NCBI GenBank assembly: GCA_964247295.1
Contig: CAXTTV010000112.1
Coordinates: 1-16,181 of the forward strand
Length of the DNA: 16,181 bases
Direction of reading: 5' to 3'
Source of the DNA: CAXTTV01 sp964247295
GTDB lineage: Bacteria > Chloroflexota > Ktedonobacteria > Ktedonobacterales > Ktedonobacteraceae
How positions within the stretch are numbered: the stretch's first letter is position 1; the number at the start of each line of letters is the position of its first letter. A program made the translations under genes and the position numbers. The notes under the pieces were generated by a model that searched no databases, was not told the DNA's origin, and worked only from the letters and a program-made list of their open reading frames with translations. Shown piece after piece: positions 1 through 6,376 of this stretch.

Positions 1-153
1 GTGGCGCGACGAGCCGGCCTGGTCGGACGAGGTGTCGGTGATCCTGTTCATCTGATCGAACTACCCGGAGTCGATCATTTCGCGCTTATCAATCCTACTT
101 CCCAGGCCTGGGAACTCACTGTCGAGGCTCTGAAAAATCTTCTGGGCTTTTAG
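1..153 (+). CDS. C-terminal fragment of an alpha/beta hydrolase (esterase/lipase type)
   Basis: The first 50 codons of the window are open in frame 1 and end at TAG 151-153; the start lies outside the window. The visible peptide carries GVDHFALINPTSQAWE, which matches the end of alpha/beta-hydrolase esterases: the catalytic His (H26 of the fragment) followed by a short 'D/N-P-x-S-x-A-W' segment and a final helix. This part of the fold supplies the histidine of the catalytic triad; the nucleophile and acid would lie upstream. Substrate cannot be told from the fragment. It is convergent with the next gene, and the hairpin at 176-210 lies between them. The family call rests on a short tail, so it is moderately confident. 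Confidence 0.6.
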   Translation: MARRAGLVGRGVGDPVHLIELPGVDHFALINPTSQAWELTVEALKNLLGF

Positions 154-170
154 CAATCCTCTAGATGCCA

Positions 171-210
171 TAAAAAGTCGGATCTCCCGTACCAATCAAG
201 AGATCCGACT
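171..210 (-). terminator. Rho-independent terminator of the membrane-protein gene
   Basis: A perfect 11-bp stem (176-186 with 200-210, AGTCGGATCTC / GAGATCCGACT) encloses a 13-nt loop. Read on the minus strand it is followed by TTTTTA. The plus-strand side has no T-run, so it mainly serves the minus-strand gene ending at 243. Confidence 0.8.
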
Positions 211-242
211 CCTGCAAAGCACCTTTAACCCTATACGCCGCT

Positions 243-953
243 TTAGCAGGATTTTGTTTCTGGCTTGGCGGTCAACCCCGTCTGTGAGGCGCAAAGCACA
301 TAAACCTTGCTATCTGCCTGCAAAAACACCCCTGATCCATAAGCGGCCTCAACAAATGGCGAGGACCAGGCGCTTTGTTGCGCATTCTTAAAGAATTGAT
401 CATCTCCCCCATTCAAAACAATCACGGTGTGCTGGCTGGTCCGCTCCATATTGGGATCATCGAAACGCCCCTCCAGTCGGGTCAACTTGTATCCTGAGTG
501 AATACCAAATATGTTCATCCAACTGGGAAAACGCAGAATGTTCCCCTGCATCATCCACTCGTCGCCCGCCACTATATAGGTGCCGGTACCAGGGGCAGTA
601 TTTCCATTGGTGTCGTAAAGCGTGAGATCAACGCTCATGGTATGGGTAAGGTTGGTGTTCGTGGCTTTGATCTGCCCAACTTTGATCTCTCCGGTTAACC
701 CCATGTAGGTCTGAGCGGTAAAGGCTAACCACAACAGTGAGAAACCAAACAGGATCAGCACTGCTCCACTTAATGCTCTCGCCGGACGAAAACCTCGCCG
801 TTTGTACATGACGACATTTCGGCCCCGTTCCTCGTCGTAGAAACGCACCTTTCGCCTCCCTAAAGAGGCCGATGAGACAATCAAGGCGACCCCTATACCT
901 GCAACAAGAATAAGAATGATCTGAGGCAGGCCAAATTGGATCGGTGTGTTCAT
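243..953 (-). CDS. Two-helix membrane protein of unknown function
   Basis: A 236-residue protein. Helix 1 spans about residues 9-29 (PQIILILVAGIGVALIVSSA). A basic loop follows, rich in Arg/Lys with a YDEERGR segment, and helix 2 lies at about 58-80. The remaining 150 residues are a soluble, probably extracytoplasmic domain. That domain has a segment GDEWMMQGNILRFPSWMN followed by GYKLTRLEGRF. It vaguely recalls small uncharacterised membrane proteins sometimes labelled 'multidrug transporter', but the two-helix layout is not that of a transporter, so no function is assigned. Start ATG 951-953 is preceded by AAGGGAG seven bases upstream (minus strand, 961-967). The gene is monocistronic, divergent from pgmB and ended by the hairpin at 176-210. 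Confidence 0.75.
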   Translation of the reverse strand: MNTPIQFGLPQIILILVAGIGVALIVSSASLGRRKVRFYDEERGRNVVMYKRRGFRPARALSGAVLILFGFSLLWLAFTAQTYMGLTGEIKVGQIKATNTNLTHTMSVDLTLYDTNGNTAPGTGTYIVAGDEWMMQGNILRFPSWMNIFGIHSGYKLTRLEGRFDDPNMERTSQHTVIVLNGGDDQFFKNAQQSAWSSPFVEAAYGSGVFLQADSKVYVLCASQTGLTAKPETKSC

Positions 954-1241
954 GCTCTGTCTCCCTTGTTTACCCCTCTGGTATCTTCGCGCAAAAAGGT
1001 TATTCGTAAGAAGATACGTATAAAAGTGAAGCTAAGTTTTATATACACAAGATACAACGTAAAAATTCGGCTCTGCTACAAATACCCCCTCCTTGCAATC
1101 TCTCTTCTCAGAAGCATGGTGTGAATATCAATACATGCAAAACTTTATCTTTGTGCTACTTTATTACCTCTAACTCGTCTTCTAATATAGAAGCTTGTAA
1201 ACGACTACTGTTTTCAGTCAGAAAAGGAGCTTACTTTTACC
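954..1241. other. Divergent intergenic region, AT-rich
   Basis: This 288-bp gap lies between the minus-strand membrane-protein gene and pgmB, so it should hold both promoters. It is AT-rich. A TAATAT (1183-1188) could be a -10 for pgmB, but no good -35 sits 16-18 bp upstream. I see no hairpin or repeat that I would defend. The ribosome binding site of pgmB (AAAAGGAG, ending about 12 bases before ATG 1242) is at its right end. Confidence 0.4.
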
Positions 1242-1886
1242 ATGAATAAACCAAATGCGATTATCTTTGATCTGGATGGGGTACTCACAGATACCTCTGA
1301 GTATCACTATCAGTCCTGGCAACGCCTCGCTGATGAGGAAGGCCTGCCCTTCTCGCGCGCGGATAACGACGCCCATCTGCGAGGCGTCGGACGCAAAGAG
1401 TCGCTTCAGTATATCCTGAAAGGCAAACAGGTCTCTCCCGAAAAATTTCAGGAGATGATGGATCGCAAAAACAACTACTATACTGAGATGATTCAGAAAA
1501 TGTCTCCTAAAGATCTTGTTCCCGGAGGCCGCGAGCTGTTACAGGAGATCCGCGCGGCTGGCATTAAGATTGCGATTGCCTCCGCCAGTAAAAATTGCAA
1601 ACCGGTGGTAGAACACCTTCAGATCACTGATCTCCTCGATGCGATCGCTGATGGCTACAGCGTTGAGAACAGCAAGCCGGTCCAGGATATCTTTGTCTAT
1701 GCCGCTGGTATGGTACGAGTTTCTACCTCCCAATGTGTCGTCATTGAAGATGCCGATGCTGGTGTCGAGGCCGCGAAAAATGGGGGTATGCGTGCGGTCG
1801 GCATTGGCCCAGCCGAGCGTTTCCAGCACGCCGACAAGGTTCTACCAGATATGAAGAATAAACATCTTCAGGATCTGATTGGTTAA
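1242..1886 (+). CDS. pgmB: Beta-phosphoglucomutase (HAD superfamily)
   Basis: Cytoplasmic enzyme that converts beta-D-glucose 1-phosphate to glucose 6-phosphate. The 214-residue length is normal for the family. HAD motif I is FDLDGVLTDT: D10 would be the phosphorylated nucleophile and D12 the acid/base, with H22 in the YHYQSW segment. The cap has the substrate-loop signature RGVGRKESL. Motif II is SASK (S114), motif III K145 in NSKPVQDIF, and motif IV E169-D170 in IEDADAG. The last three sit at the same numbers as S114, K145, E169 and D170 of the well-studied Lactococcus lactis enzyme. SD AAAAGGAG precedes the ATG. A GH65 phosphorylase follows 98 bp downstream, which supports the beta-anomer assignment over the many other HAD phosphatases: inverting GH65 phosphorylases produce exactly this substrate. 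Confidence 0.92.
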   Translation: MNKPNAIIFDLDGVLTDTSEYHYQSWQRLADEEGLPFSRADNDAHLRGVGRKESLQYILKGKQVSPEKFQEMMDRKNNYYTEMIQKMSPKDLVPGGRELLQEIRAAGIKIAIASASKNCKPVVEHLQITDLLDAIADGYSVENSKPVQDIFVYAAGMVRVSTSQCVVIEDADAGVEAAKNGGMRAVGIGPAERFQHADKVLPDMKNKHLQDLIG

Positions 1887-1897
1887 CAATAGGGCCG

Positions 1898-1938
1898 GAA
1901 AGCGTTCTTCTTCTCGATAGTAGAACGCTTTCTTATTT
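1898..1938 (+). terminator. Intercistronic hairpin, possible weak terminator
   Basis: A perfect 11-bp stem (1898-1908 GAAAGCGTTCT with 1922-1932) has a 13-nt loop and is followed by the imperfect T-run TTATTT. It lies between pgmB and the GH65 gene. It could terminate part of the pgmB transcripts, or act as a processing or stabilising element in a two-gene mRNA. The weak T-run leaves this open. Confidence 0.55.
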
Positions 1939-1984
1939 CGATAACCCACTATTCAGAATAGATGCGAAAGGTGATAAAAGATCT

Positions 1985-4192
1985 GTGAATCTCTGGCAAG
2001 TACAAGAAAATACCTTTGAGCCCAAAAAGATCTATGCCAAGGAAACTCTGTTTACGATCGGCAATGGATATCTGGGCACCCGAGGCAGCTTTGAAGAAGG
2101 CTACCCTCGCGATAAACCAGCAACCCTGCTCTCCGCCGTTTTCGATCGGATTCCAATCGGTAAAGAGGAACTGGCAAATGTTCCAGATTGGGTGCCGATT
2201 AAACTGTTCCTTAATGGTGAGCGCTTTCGTATGGACCGGGGTACGATCCTGGAATATCAACGCACGCTAGATATTAAAAATGGGGTCCTGCATCGGGTTA
2301 TTCGCTGGGAGAGCCCTTCAGGTATTAAGGCGAAAATTGAGACTGAGCGCTTCGCCAGCCTGGCTGACGAGCATGTCGCGGCTATCCGCTATCAGGTCAC
2401 AATCGAAGAGGTGCCAGCCGCTCTCAATGGCCAATCGGTCGAGGTGAGCATCCGCGCCAGCTTTAATAGCGCTGTCGGTAACGATGACTTGATGCACTGG
2501 GTTCCAGTCGATCAAGGTCACGAAGGTGAGATTGTCTGGCTCCAGAATGAAACGAAAAGAACCAAAGTTCAATTGGTTCAAACAATGAGCTTTCATAGCG
2601 GGAGCAACACAACTTCCTCACAAATTTTTGACTCCGATATCGCTCCTAATATCCATATAAGCGATCGCCTCAACGGCGGTGAGACGCTCACGGCTTATAA
2701 GATTGTGTCATTCTATACATCCCGCGATGGTGACAATCCCTATCAACAGGCGCTGGACCATCATCACACCCTGTTAAATGGCTCCCCCAAAGAACCGGGC
2801 AAGATATACCAATCTCTGCTAGACACCAACAAGCAAGCCTGGAGCCAGTATTGGGAGGTCTCAGATATTCTTATCGAGGGTGATGAGATCGCGCAAATCG
2901 CGGTTCGCTATAATATCTATCAGTTGCGTATCAGTACGCGCTGGAATGATGATCGTTATAGCGTTGCGGCAAAAGGTCTGACCGGCTTCGGTTACAAAGG
3001 GCATATCTTCCACGATACTGAGATCTTTATGCTGCCCTACTTCACCTATACTCATCCCGAGGTTGCGCGCAATCTTCTGAAGTATCGCTATAACCTGCTA
3101 CCAGCCGCAAGAGAAAAAGCGGCAAAGGGCGGTTATGAGGGAGCTCAATATCCCTGGGAGAGCACTCTGGATGGGGAAGAGGCAACACCCGAGTCAATCA
3201 TCCATCCGGAAAGCGGCGAGATTATTCCTGTGCTTAATGGGCACATCGAACTTCATATCACTTGTAGTATTGCGCGGGCTGTTGCTGAATACTGGCGCAT
3301 CACTGGGGACGATGCCTTTATGCGCGACTATGGCGCGGAAATCCTCTTGAGCACTGCCCAGTTCTGGTCCAGTCGCGTGGAAATGAGCAGCGATGGAAGC
3401 TCCTACCAGATCACAAATGTAATTGGTCCGGACGAATGGCATGAGCATGTCAATAACAATGCCTACACAAACTATCTGGTGAAATGGAATGTGGAGGCGG
3501 CCCTGAATGCAATTACCTGGCTGCGACAGGATGATCCAAACAAGGGCAGGGAACTTTTACAAAAGCTGCATATCAACGATAAGGCTTTGGATCACTGGCG
3601 CGATGTCACAGCCAGGATGTATGTCCCACAAAATCCCGAAACTAAACTCATTGAGCAGTTCGATGATTTCTTTAAACTGGCTCCGATGGATCAGGCTCTT
3701 TATGAGGGACGTACCCAGTCTTATCAGGCAATTCTGGGTATTCATGGGGTCCAGCAGTTACAGATTATCAAACAGGCTGATGTACTTCAATTGCTCACTG
3801 TCGCGAACGATCTGTTTGATGAAAAAACAAAGAAGATTAATTGGGACTACTACTTCCCAATTACCGATCATTCCTATGGCTCTTCTCTTACACCGGCCCT
3901 CCATGCCATTCTGGCCTGCGAACTTGGTCTACCTGAGGTCGCTTATAAGATGCTTATGACGGGCGCGCTGGTAGACATTGAAGATCTTCGGGGGAACGCG
4001 GCTGAGGGTATTCATGATGCCTGCGCCGGTGCTGTGTGGCAGGCTGTGATCCTCGGTGTCGCTGGCCTGCGATTACACAAAGAAGGATATCAGACAAGCC
4101 CACAATGGCCGCGTGAATGGACCCGCCTCAGTTTCTCTTTTAAACACAAAGGCAAGCTGAATAAGGTCGATCTTAGACGCGATACGAACTAA
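1985..4192 (+). CDS. Glycoside hydrolase family 65 disaccharide phosphorylase (kojibiose/maltose/trehalose phosphorylase type)
   Basis: A 735-residue cytoplasmic enzyme (no signal peptide) predicted to phosphorolyse an alpha-glucoside with inversion, giving beta-glucose 1-phosphate. The N-terminal beta-sandwich (about 1-270) begins with the typical ETLFTIGNGYLGTRGSFEEG. The (alpha/alpha)6 barrel has FHDTEIFMLPYFTYT at about 342-356 and YPWESTLDGEE. The catalytic acid is E484 in GPDEWHEHVNNNAY. The phosphate-site segment H629-SYGSSL-T is followed by GNAAEGIHDACAGAVWQ. The retained H..GSSL motif favours phosphorylase over hydrolase. The C-terminal beta domain is short, so the protein is slightly below the usual 750-790. 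Start is GTG 1985 with AAAGGTG about 11 bases upstream; the ATG at 1962 is out of frame. Which disaccharide is used (maltose, trehalose, kojibiose, nigerose) cannot be read from the sequence. Confidence 0.9.
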   Translation: MNLWQVQENTFEPKKIYAKETLFTIGNGYLGTRGSFEEGYPRDKPATLLSAVFDRIPIGKEELANVPDWVPIKLFLNGERFRMDRGTILEYQRTLDIKNGVLHRVIRWESPSGIKAKIETERFASLADEHVAAIRYQVTIEEVPAALNGQSVEVSIRASFNSAVGNDDLMHWVPVDQGHEGEIVWLQNETKRTKVQLVQTMSFHSGSNTTSSQIFDSDIAPNIHISDRLNGGETLTAYKIVSFYTSRDGDNPYQQALDHHHTLLNGSPKEPGKIYQSLLDTNKQAWSQYWEVSDILIEGDEIAQIAVRYNIYQLRISTRWNDDRYSVAAKGLTGFGYKGHIFHDTEIFMLPYFTYTHPEVARNLLKYRYNLLPAAREKAAKGGYEGAQYPWESTLDGEEATPESIIHPESGEIIPVLNGHIELHITCSIARAVAEYWRITGDDAFMRDYGAEILLSTAQFWSSRVEMSSDGSSYQITNVIGPDEWHEHVNNNAYTNYLVKWNVEAALNAITWLRQDDPNKGRELLQKLHINDKALDHWRDVTARMYVPQNPETKLIEQFDDFFKLAPMDQALYEGRTQSYQAILGIHGVQQLQIIKQADVLQLLTVANDLFDEKTKKINWDYYFPITDHSYGSSLTPALHAILACELGLPEVAYKMLMTGALVDIEDLRGNAAEGIHDACAGAVWQAVILGVAGLRLHKEGYQTSPQWPREWTRLSFSFKHKGKLNKVDLRRDTN

Positions 4193-4199
4193 TCCACTC

Positions 4200-4241
4200 A
4201 GAGGGAGAGGCTGCTGTAAGAATGTCCTCTCCCTCTTTTTC
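4200..4241 (+). terminator. Rho-independent terminator of pgmB-GH65
   Basis: A perfect 11-bp GC-rich stem (4200-4210 AGAGGGAGAGG with 4226-4236) has a 15-nt loop and is followed directly by TTTT. It starts 8 bases after the GH65 stop codon. Confidence 0.9.
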
Positions 4242-4296
4242 AGCAAGATGGTCAACAAACATTCCAGACTAATTTTAGATAGGTCGCTAAAACCTC

Positions 4297-4325
4297 TTGA
4301 CAAATGACTAACGAAAGGGTATTAT
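4297..4325 (+). promoter_or_regulatory. Strong sigma-70-type promoter of tRNA-Glu
   Basis: TTGACA (4297-4302, perfect -35), a 17-bp spacer, and TATTAT (4320-4325, 5 of 6 for the -10). Predicted transcription start is near 4332, about 40 bases before the mature tRNA 5' end. The same TTGACAAAT -35 context recurs in the tRNA-Asn promoter at 16084-16112. Confidence 0.85.
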
Positions 4326-4372
4326 AGAGCCCGTGATGAGAACGCAGGCGCTAATAACACAGACATTATTCT

Positions 4373-4446
4373 GGCGCATTCGTCTAGTGGACTAGGACGC
4401 CGCCCTCTCAAGGCGGAGATCACGGGTTCGAACCCCGTATGCGCTA
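4373..4446 (+). tRNA. tRNA-Glu (anticodon CTC)
   Basis: A 74-nt cloverleaf. The acceptor stem GGCGCAT pairs with ATGCGCT (first pair G-U), with discriminator A4446. The D arm starts GTCT and closes with GGAC. The anticodon stem CCGCC/GGCGG encloses loop CTCTCAA, giving anticodon CTC, which reads GAG. The T arm is ACGGG-TTCGAAC-CCCGT. CCA is not encoded (CTT follows A4446), so it must be added after transcription. The gene has its own promoter and terminator and is therefore a single-gene transcription unit. Confidence 0.95.
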
Positions 4447-4452
4447 CTTCTG

Positions 4453-4487
4453 AAAAGCAAGAGAAAGGTACATCTCTTGCTTTTTTT
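4453..4487 (+). terminator. Rho-independent terminator of tRNA-Glu
   Basis: The 12-bp stem AAAAGCAAGAGA (4453-4464) pairs with TCTCTTGCTTTT (4473-4484), with an 8-nt loop and a T7 run (4481-4487). It begins six bases after the tRNA. Confidence 0.92.
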
Positions 4488-4557
4488 GCGCTCGCAATTC
4501 TGGCTTCAAGCCCTTTTCGATCTAAGAGCACCACATCTCTCTGATCTGGAATGGGCC

Positions 4558-4566
4558 TGCTACAAT
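4558..4566 (+). promoter_or_regulatory. Extended -10 promoter upstream of the cupredoxin lipoprotein
   Basis: TGCTACAAT is an extended -10 (TGn plus TACAAT, 5 of 6). No good -35 is present 16-18 bp upstream, as is usual for extended -10 promoters. It would give a leader of roughly 110 bases before ATG 4685. Confidence 0.45.
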
Positions 4567-4684
4567 ATAGATTGATATACGCGTGAGAAGCGCTAACTTC
4601 ACAGAATATCTATATCTGAGATCAATCATACAAAAACGACGAGCATTCTACCCACAAGATATGCTGGAGATGAAAGGATTTTTT

Positions 4685-5065
4685 ATGAAGAGATTTATTG
4701 CCATCGGGCTTGTTTTATTCAGCCTGCTGACGGTACTGGCTGCCTGTGGTATTCGAGATCAGGCTTCGACACCAACAGGGCCGACTGCGAAAATGGGAGG
4801 CGCGGCCTTTCTCGAAGAGAAGGTTACAGTTAAAAAAGGTGAGACTCTTACTATTATCGATACAGTCGCTGTTCCACATGTGATCGCTAATGGAACCTGG
4901 ATTAATGGTCAGGCTAAACCCGCTGTTGAACAGGGCGCACCTACTGTTAATCTGAATTATACAGGCAACGATACAGTCGCAACCCCACCATTCAATACTG
5001 CTGGCACTTTTAAGCTATATTGCACAATCCACGGCAATATGAACCTGACGGTCGTTGTGCAGTAA
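4685..5065 (+). CDS. Small cupredoxin-domain lipoprotein (type-1 blue copper protein)
   Basis: A 126-residue protein starting at ATG 4685, with SD GAAAGGA seven bases upstream. An in-frame GTG at 4583 exists, but it would place 34 non-hydrophobic residues before the signal peptide. Residues 1-21 are a lipoprotein signal: MKRF n-region, hydrophobic core, lipobox L18-A-A-C21. A short Thr/Pro linker and one cupredoxin beta-barrel follow. Copper ligands are all visible: H65 (VPHVIANG), then C113, H116 and M119 in YCTIHGNM. The C-x2-H-x2-M spacing is like amicyanin and shorter than in plastocyanin. Predicted role is electron carrier or copper binding on the outer face of the membrane; the redox partner is unknown. 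The gene is monocistronic, with a perfect-palindrome terminator right after it. Confidence 0.88.
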   Translation: MKRFIAIGLVLFSLLTVLAACGIRDQASTPTGPTAKMGGAAFLEEKVTVKKGETLTIIDTVAVPHVIANGTWINGQAKPAVEQGAPTVNLNYTGNDTVATPPFNTAGTFKLYCTIHGNMNLTVVVQ

Positions 5066-5079
5066 CAATCAGTACCACT

Positions 5080-5110
5080 GGCCAGGTTACCGGTAACCTG
5101 GCCTTTGTTG
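5080..5110 (+). terminator. Rho-independent terminator, 24-bp perfect palindrome
   Basis: GGCCAGGTTACC (5080-5091) is followed without spacer by its exact complement (5092-5103), then TTTGTTGT. In RNA the innermost bases form the loop, leaving a stem of about 10 bp. The T-run is imperfect but the stem is very GC-rich. Confidence 0.75.
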
Positions 5111-5274
5111 TGCCCAGAAAATCTATCTGCTACGTTTCTTAATAAAGAAACGATTCCTTGCTAAAAAAGCTGTGCCCTCTCCACTCTATAAATCTTCTTT
5201 AAAAAATTTATACATTTACCGAAATAATTGGGATATATAGTACTTTCTTAGCAAAAAAGTGCGCTTTTACAGCG

Positions 5275-5297
5275 GTTGTACAACGTTGTGCTATACT
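5275..5297 (+). promoter_or_regulatory. Extended -10 promoter with overlapping palindromic operator-like site
   Basis: TGCTATACT (5289-5297) is an extended -10 upstream of the QPx-repeat lipoprotein. Immediately upstream lie three alternating 5-bp half-sites GTTGT-ACAAC-GTTGT (5275-5289). They form two overlapping perfect palindromes, 5275-5284 and 5280-5289. A TTTACA (5266-5271) could be a -35 only with a long 20-bp spacer. A regulator bound here would cover the region between -35 and -10; the regulator is not identified. Confidence 0.4.
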
Positions 5298-5339
5298 GTT
5301 CCCTGATATCTCGAAGTAAACAAAGGTGGTCGGAGCAAG

Positions 5340-6089
5340 ATGCAGTTGCAGACAATAGAGAAAAATCATAGATATACCAAACGCTTGTTTCCACTGAAAG
5401 TTGGCGCGGCTTTACTGCTGCTGACGTTCAGTATTATTCTGGTAGCCTGTGGCAGCCAATCAGGAAACGCGCAACTGGCACCAGGCAATCCCAGGCCTAC
5501 GGTAACAATTCAGGTTCCCGATGGCACAAATGGCTCTCCAACGCCGGCTCTGCCAGAATATTTATGTGGTGCCTGGGCGACAGACACTGCCCCAACCTTT
5601 GCCGCTGGAAAAAGTATTAATATATTTGCTAAATTTACTCATACTATAAATAGCAATCCTGTAGGTGTCGCGGGTGCCAATGCCAATGCAACGGCCACAT
5701 GGCCCGATGGGACAACCAGCAACTATACCGCCACTACGAGTTCTGATGGCCTTGCCATCTTTACTCTGCAAATGCAACCCAGCGCTCTAAATCATATTGT
5801 GTTGGTGACTGTCACTTTCTCGGGCAACGGTCAAACCTGCGATACAACAAAAAGCCCGGCCTTTTTTACAGCAGGCGCTGTCGCATCTACGACTGGACAA
5901 ACTCCCCCAGTAACCCAACCGGGTCAACCAACTCAACCCATTCAACCAACTCAACCGGGTCAACCAGGTCAACCAACTCAACCCATTCAGCCAACTCAAC
6001 CCATTCAACCAACTACTCCGGTCATTATTGCTACACCTCCCTTCGGGTCTCCAACACCGTCAGGTGGGTTGCCAACACCAACAAGATAG
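5340..6089 (+). CDS. Lipoprotein with Ig-like domain and Pro-rich QPx repeat tail
   Basis: A 249-residue exported lipoprotein. The basic n-region (K14, R15, K20) and hydrophobic core 21-36 end in lipobox L34-V-A-C37. A linker rich in Pro/Thr (about 45-70) leads to a beta-rich domain at about 75-180. That domain contains a WPDGTTSNYTATTSSDG stretch typical of bacterial Ig-like folds. Two cysteines, in LCGAW and TCDTTK, may form a disulfide. Residues 193-225 are 11 tandem QP-G/T/I triplets, followed by a PTPSGG-type Pro/Thr tail. No catalytic motif is visible; a surface or adhesion/spacer role is inference only. Start ATG 5340 has AAGGTGG (5323-5329) and GGAG (5332-5335) upstream. The gene is monocistronic, with its own promoter and terminator. 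Confidence 0.8.
   Translation: MQLQTIEKNHRYTKRLFPLKVGAALLLLTFSIILVACGSQSGNAQLAPGNPRPTVTIQVPDGTNGSPTPALPEYLCGAWATDTAPTFAAGKSINIFAKFTHTINSNPVGVAGANANATATWPDGTTSNYTATTSSDGLAIFTLQMQPSALNHIVLVTVTFSGNGQTCDTTKSPAFFTAGAVASTTGQTPPVTQPGQPTQPIQPTQPGQPGQPTQPIQPTQPIQPTTPVIIATPPFGSPTPSGGLPTPTR
5916..6014 (+). repeat. 11 x 9-bp in-frame coding repeat (QPx)
   Basis: Eleven consecutive 9-bp units of the form CAA-CCN-NNT encode QPG QPT QPI QPT QPG QPG QPT QPI QPT QPI QPT. Higher-order 18-bp duplications (QPTQPI) are visible. Copy-number change by slippage would keep the reading frame. Confidence 0.9.
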
Positions 6090-6102
6090 GTAGATACCGT
6101 TT

Positions 6103-6137
6103 AAGGACCTGCTCCCTCACAGGAGTGGGTCTTTTTC
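6103..6137 (+). terminator. Rho-independent terminator of the QPx lipoprotein gene
   Basis: The stem GACCTGCTCC (6106-6115) pairs with GGAGTGGGTC (6122-6131) with two G-U pairs. It is extended by AAG/TTT at the base and has a 6-nt loop, then TTTTT (6132-6136). Confidence 0.82.
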
Positions 6138-6266
6138 AATTTCGGCTATTTCTCATAAATCATCCAGAAGTTCCCAAGGCTTTTAGCTATAGCAAGAAAT
6201 GGACGTTCCTTGTAAAGCGGAAAAAAGAAAGGGGAATTTTTAAGGTGTTTGGACGTTTTTGCTTAT

Positions 6267-6295
6267 TTGACACATTCCTGAAGATATGCTAGACA
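6267..6295 (+). promoter_or_regulatory. Probable promoter of the aldehyde dehydrogenase gene
   Basis: Perfect -35 TTGACA (6267-6272), a 17-bp spacer, and weak -10 TAGACA (6290-6295) preceded by TGC (extended -10). Two TGGACGTT direct repeats lie just upstream at 6200 and 6250. Confidence 0.5.
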
Positions 6296-6376
6296 TAGAG
6301 AGATGAAGAAGTGCCCAGTTTGGCGCCATGACCGCTTGTCAGAGACATCTTTGGATAGCAAATGGAGGGGATCTCT

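Noticed and set aside
4373..4487. tRNA-Glu as an attachment site for an integrated element
   Set aside because: No integrase and no duplicated tRNA 3' end is found downstream; the gene is followed at once by its own terminator and ordinary chromosomal genes.
4583..4684. N-terminal extension of the cupredoxin lipoprotein from GTG 4583
   Set aside because: The signal peptide and SD point to ATG 4685; the extension would bury the signal peptide, and the extended -10 promoter at 4558 would leave almost no leader.
5787..6008. Minus-strand open frame with repeated NGLSWL units opposite the lipoprotein repeats
   Set aside because: It is the antisense shadow of the QPx coding repeat; there is no ribosome binding site, and the repeat pattern is fully explained by the plus-strand gene.
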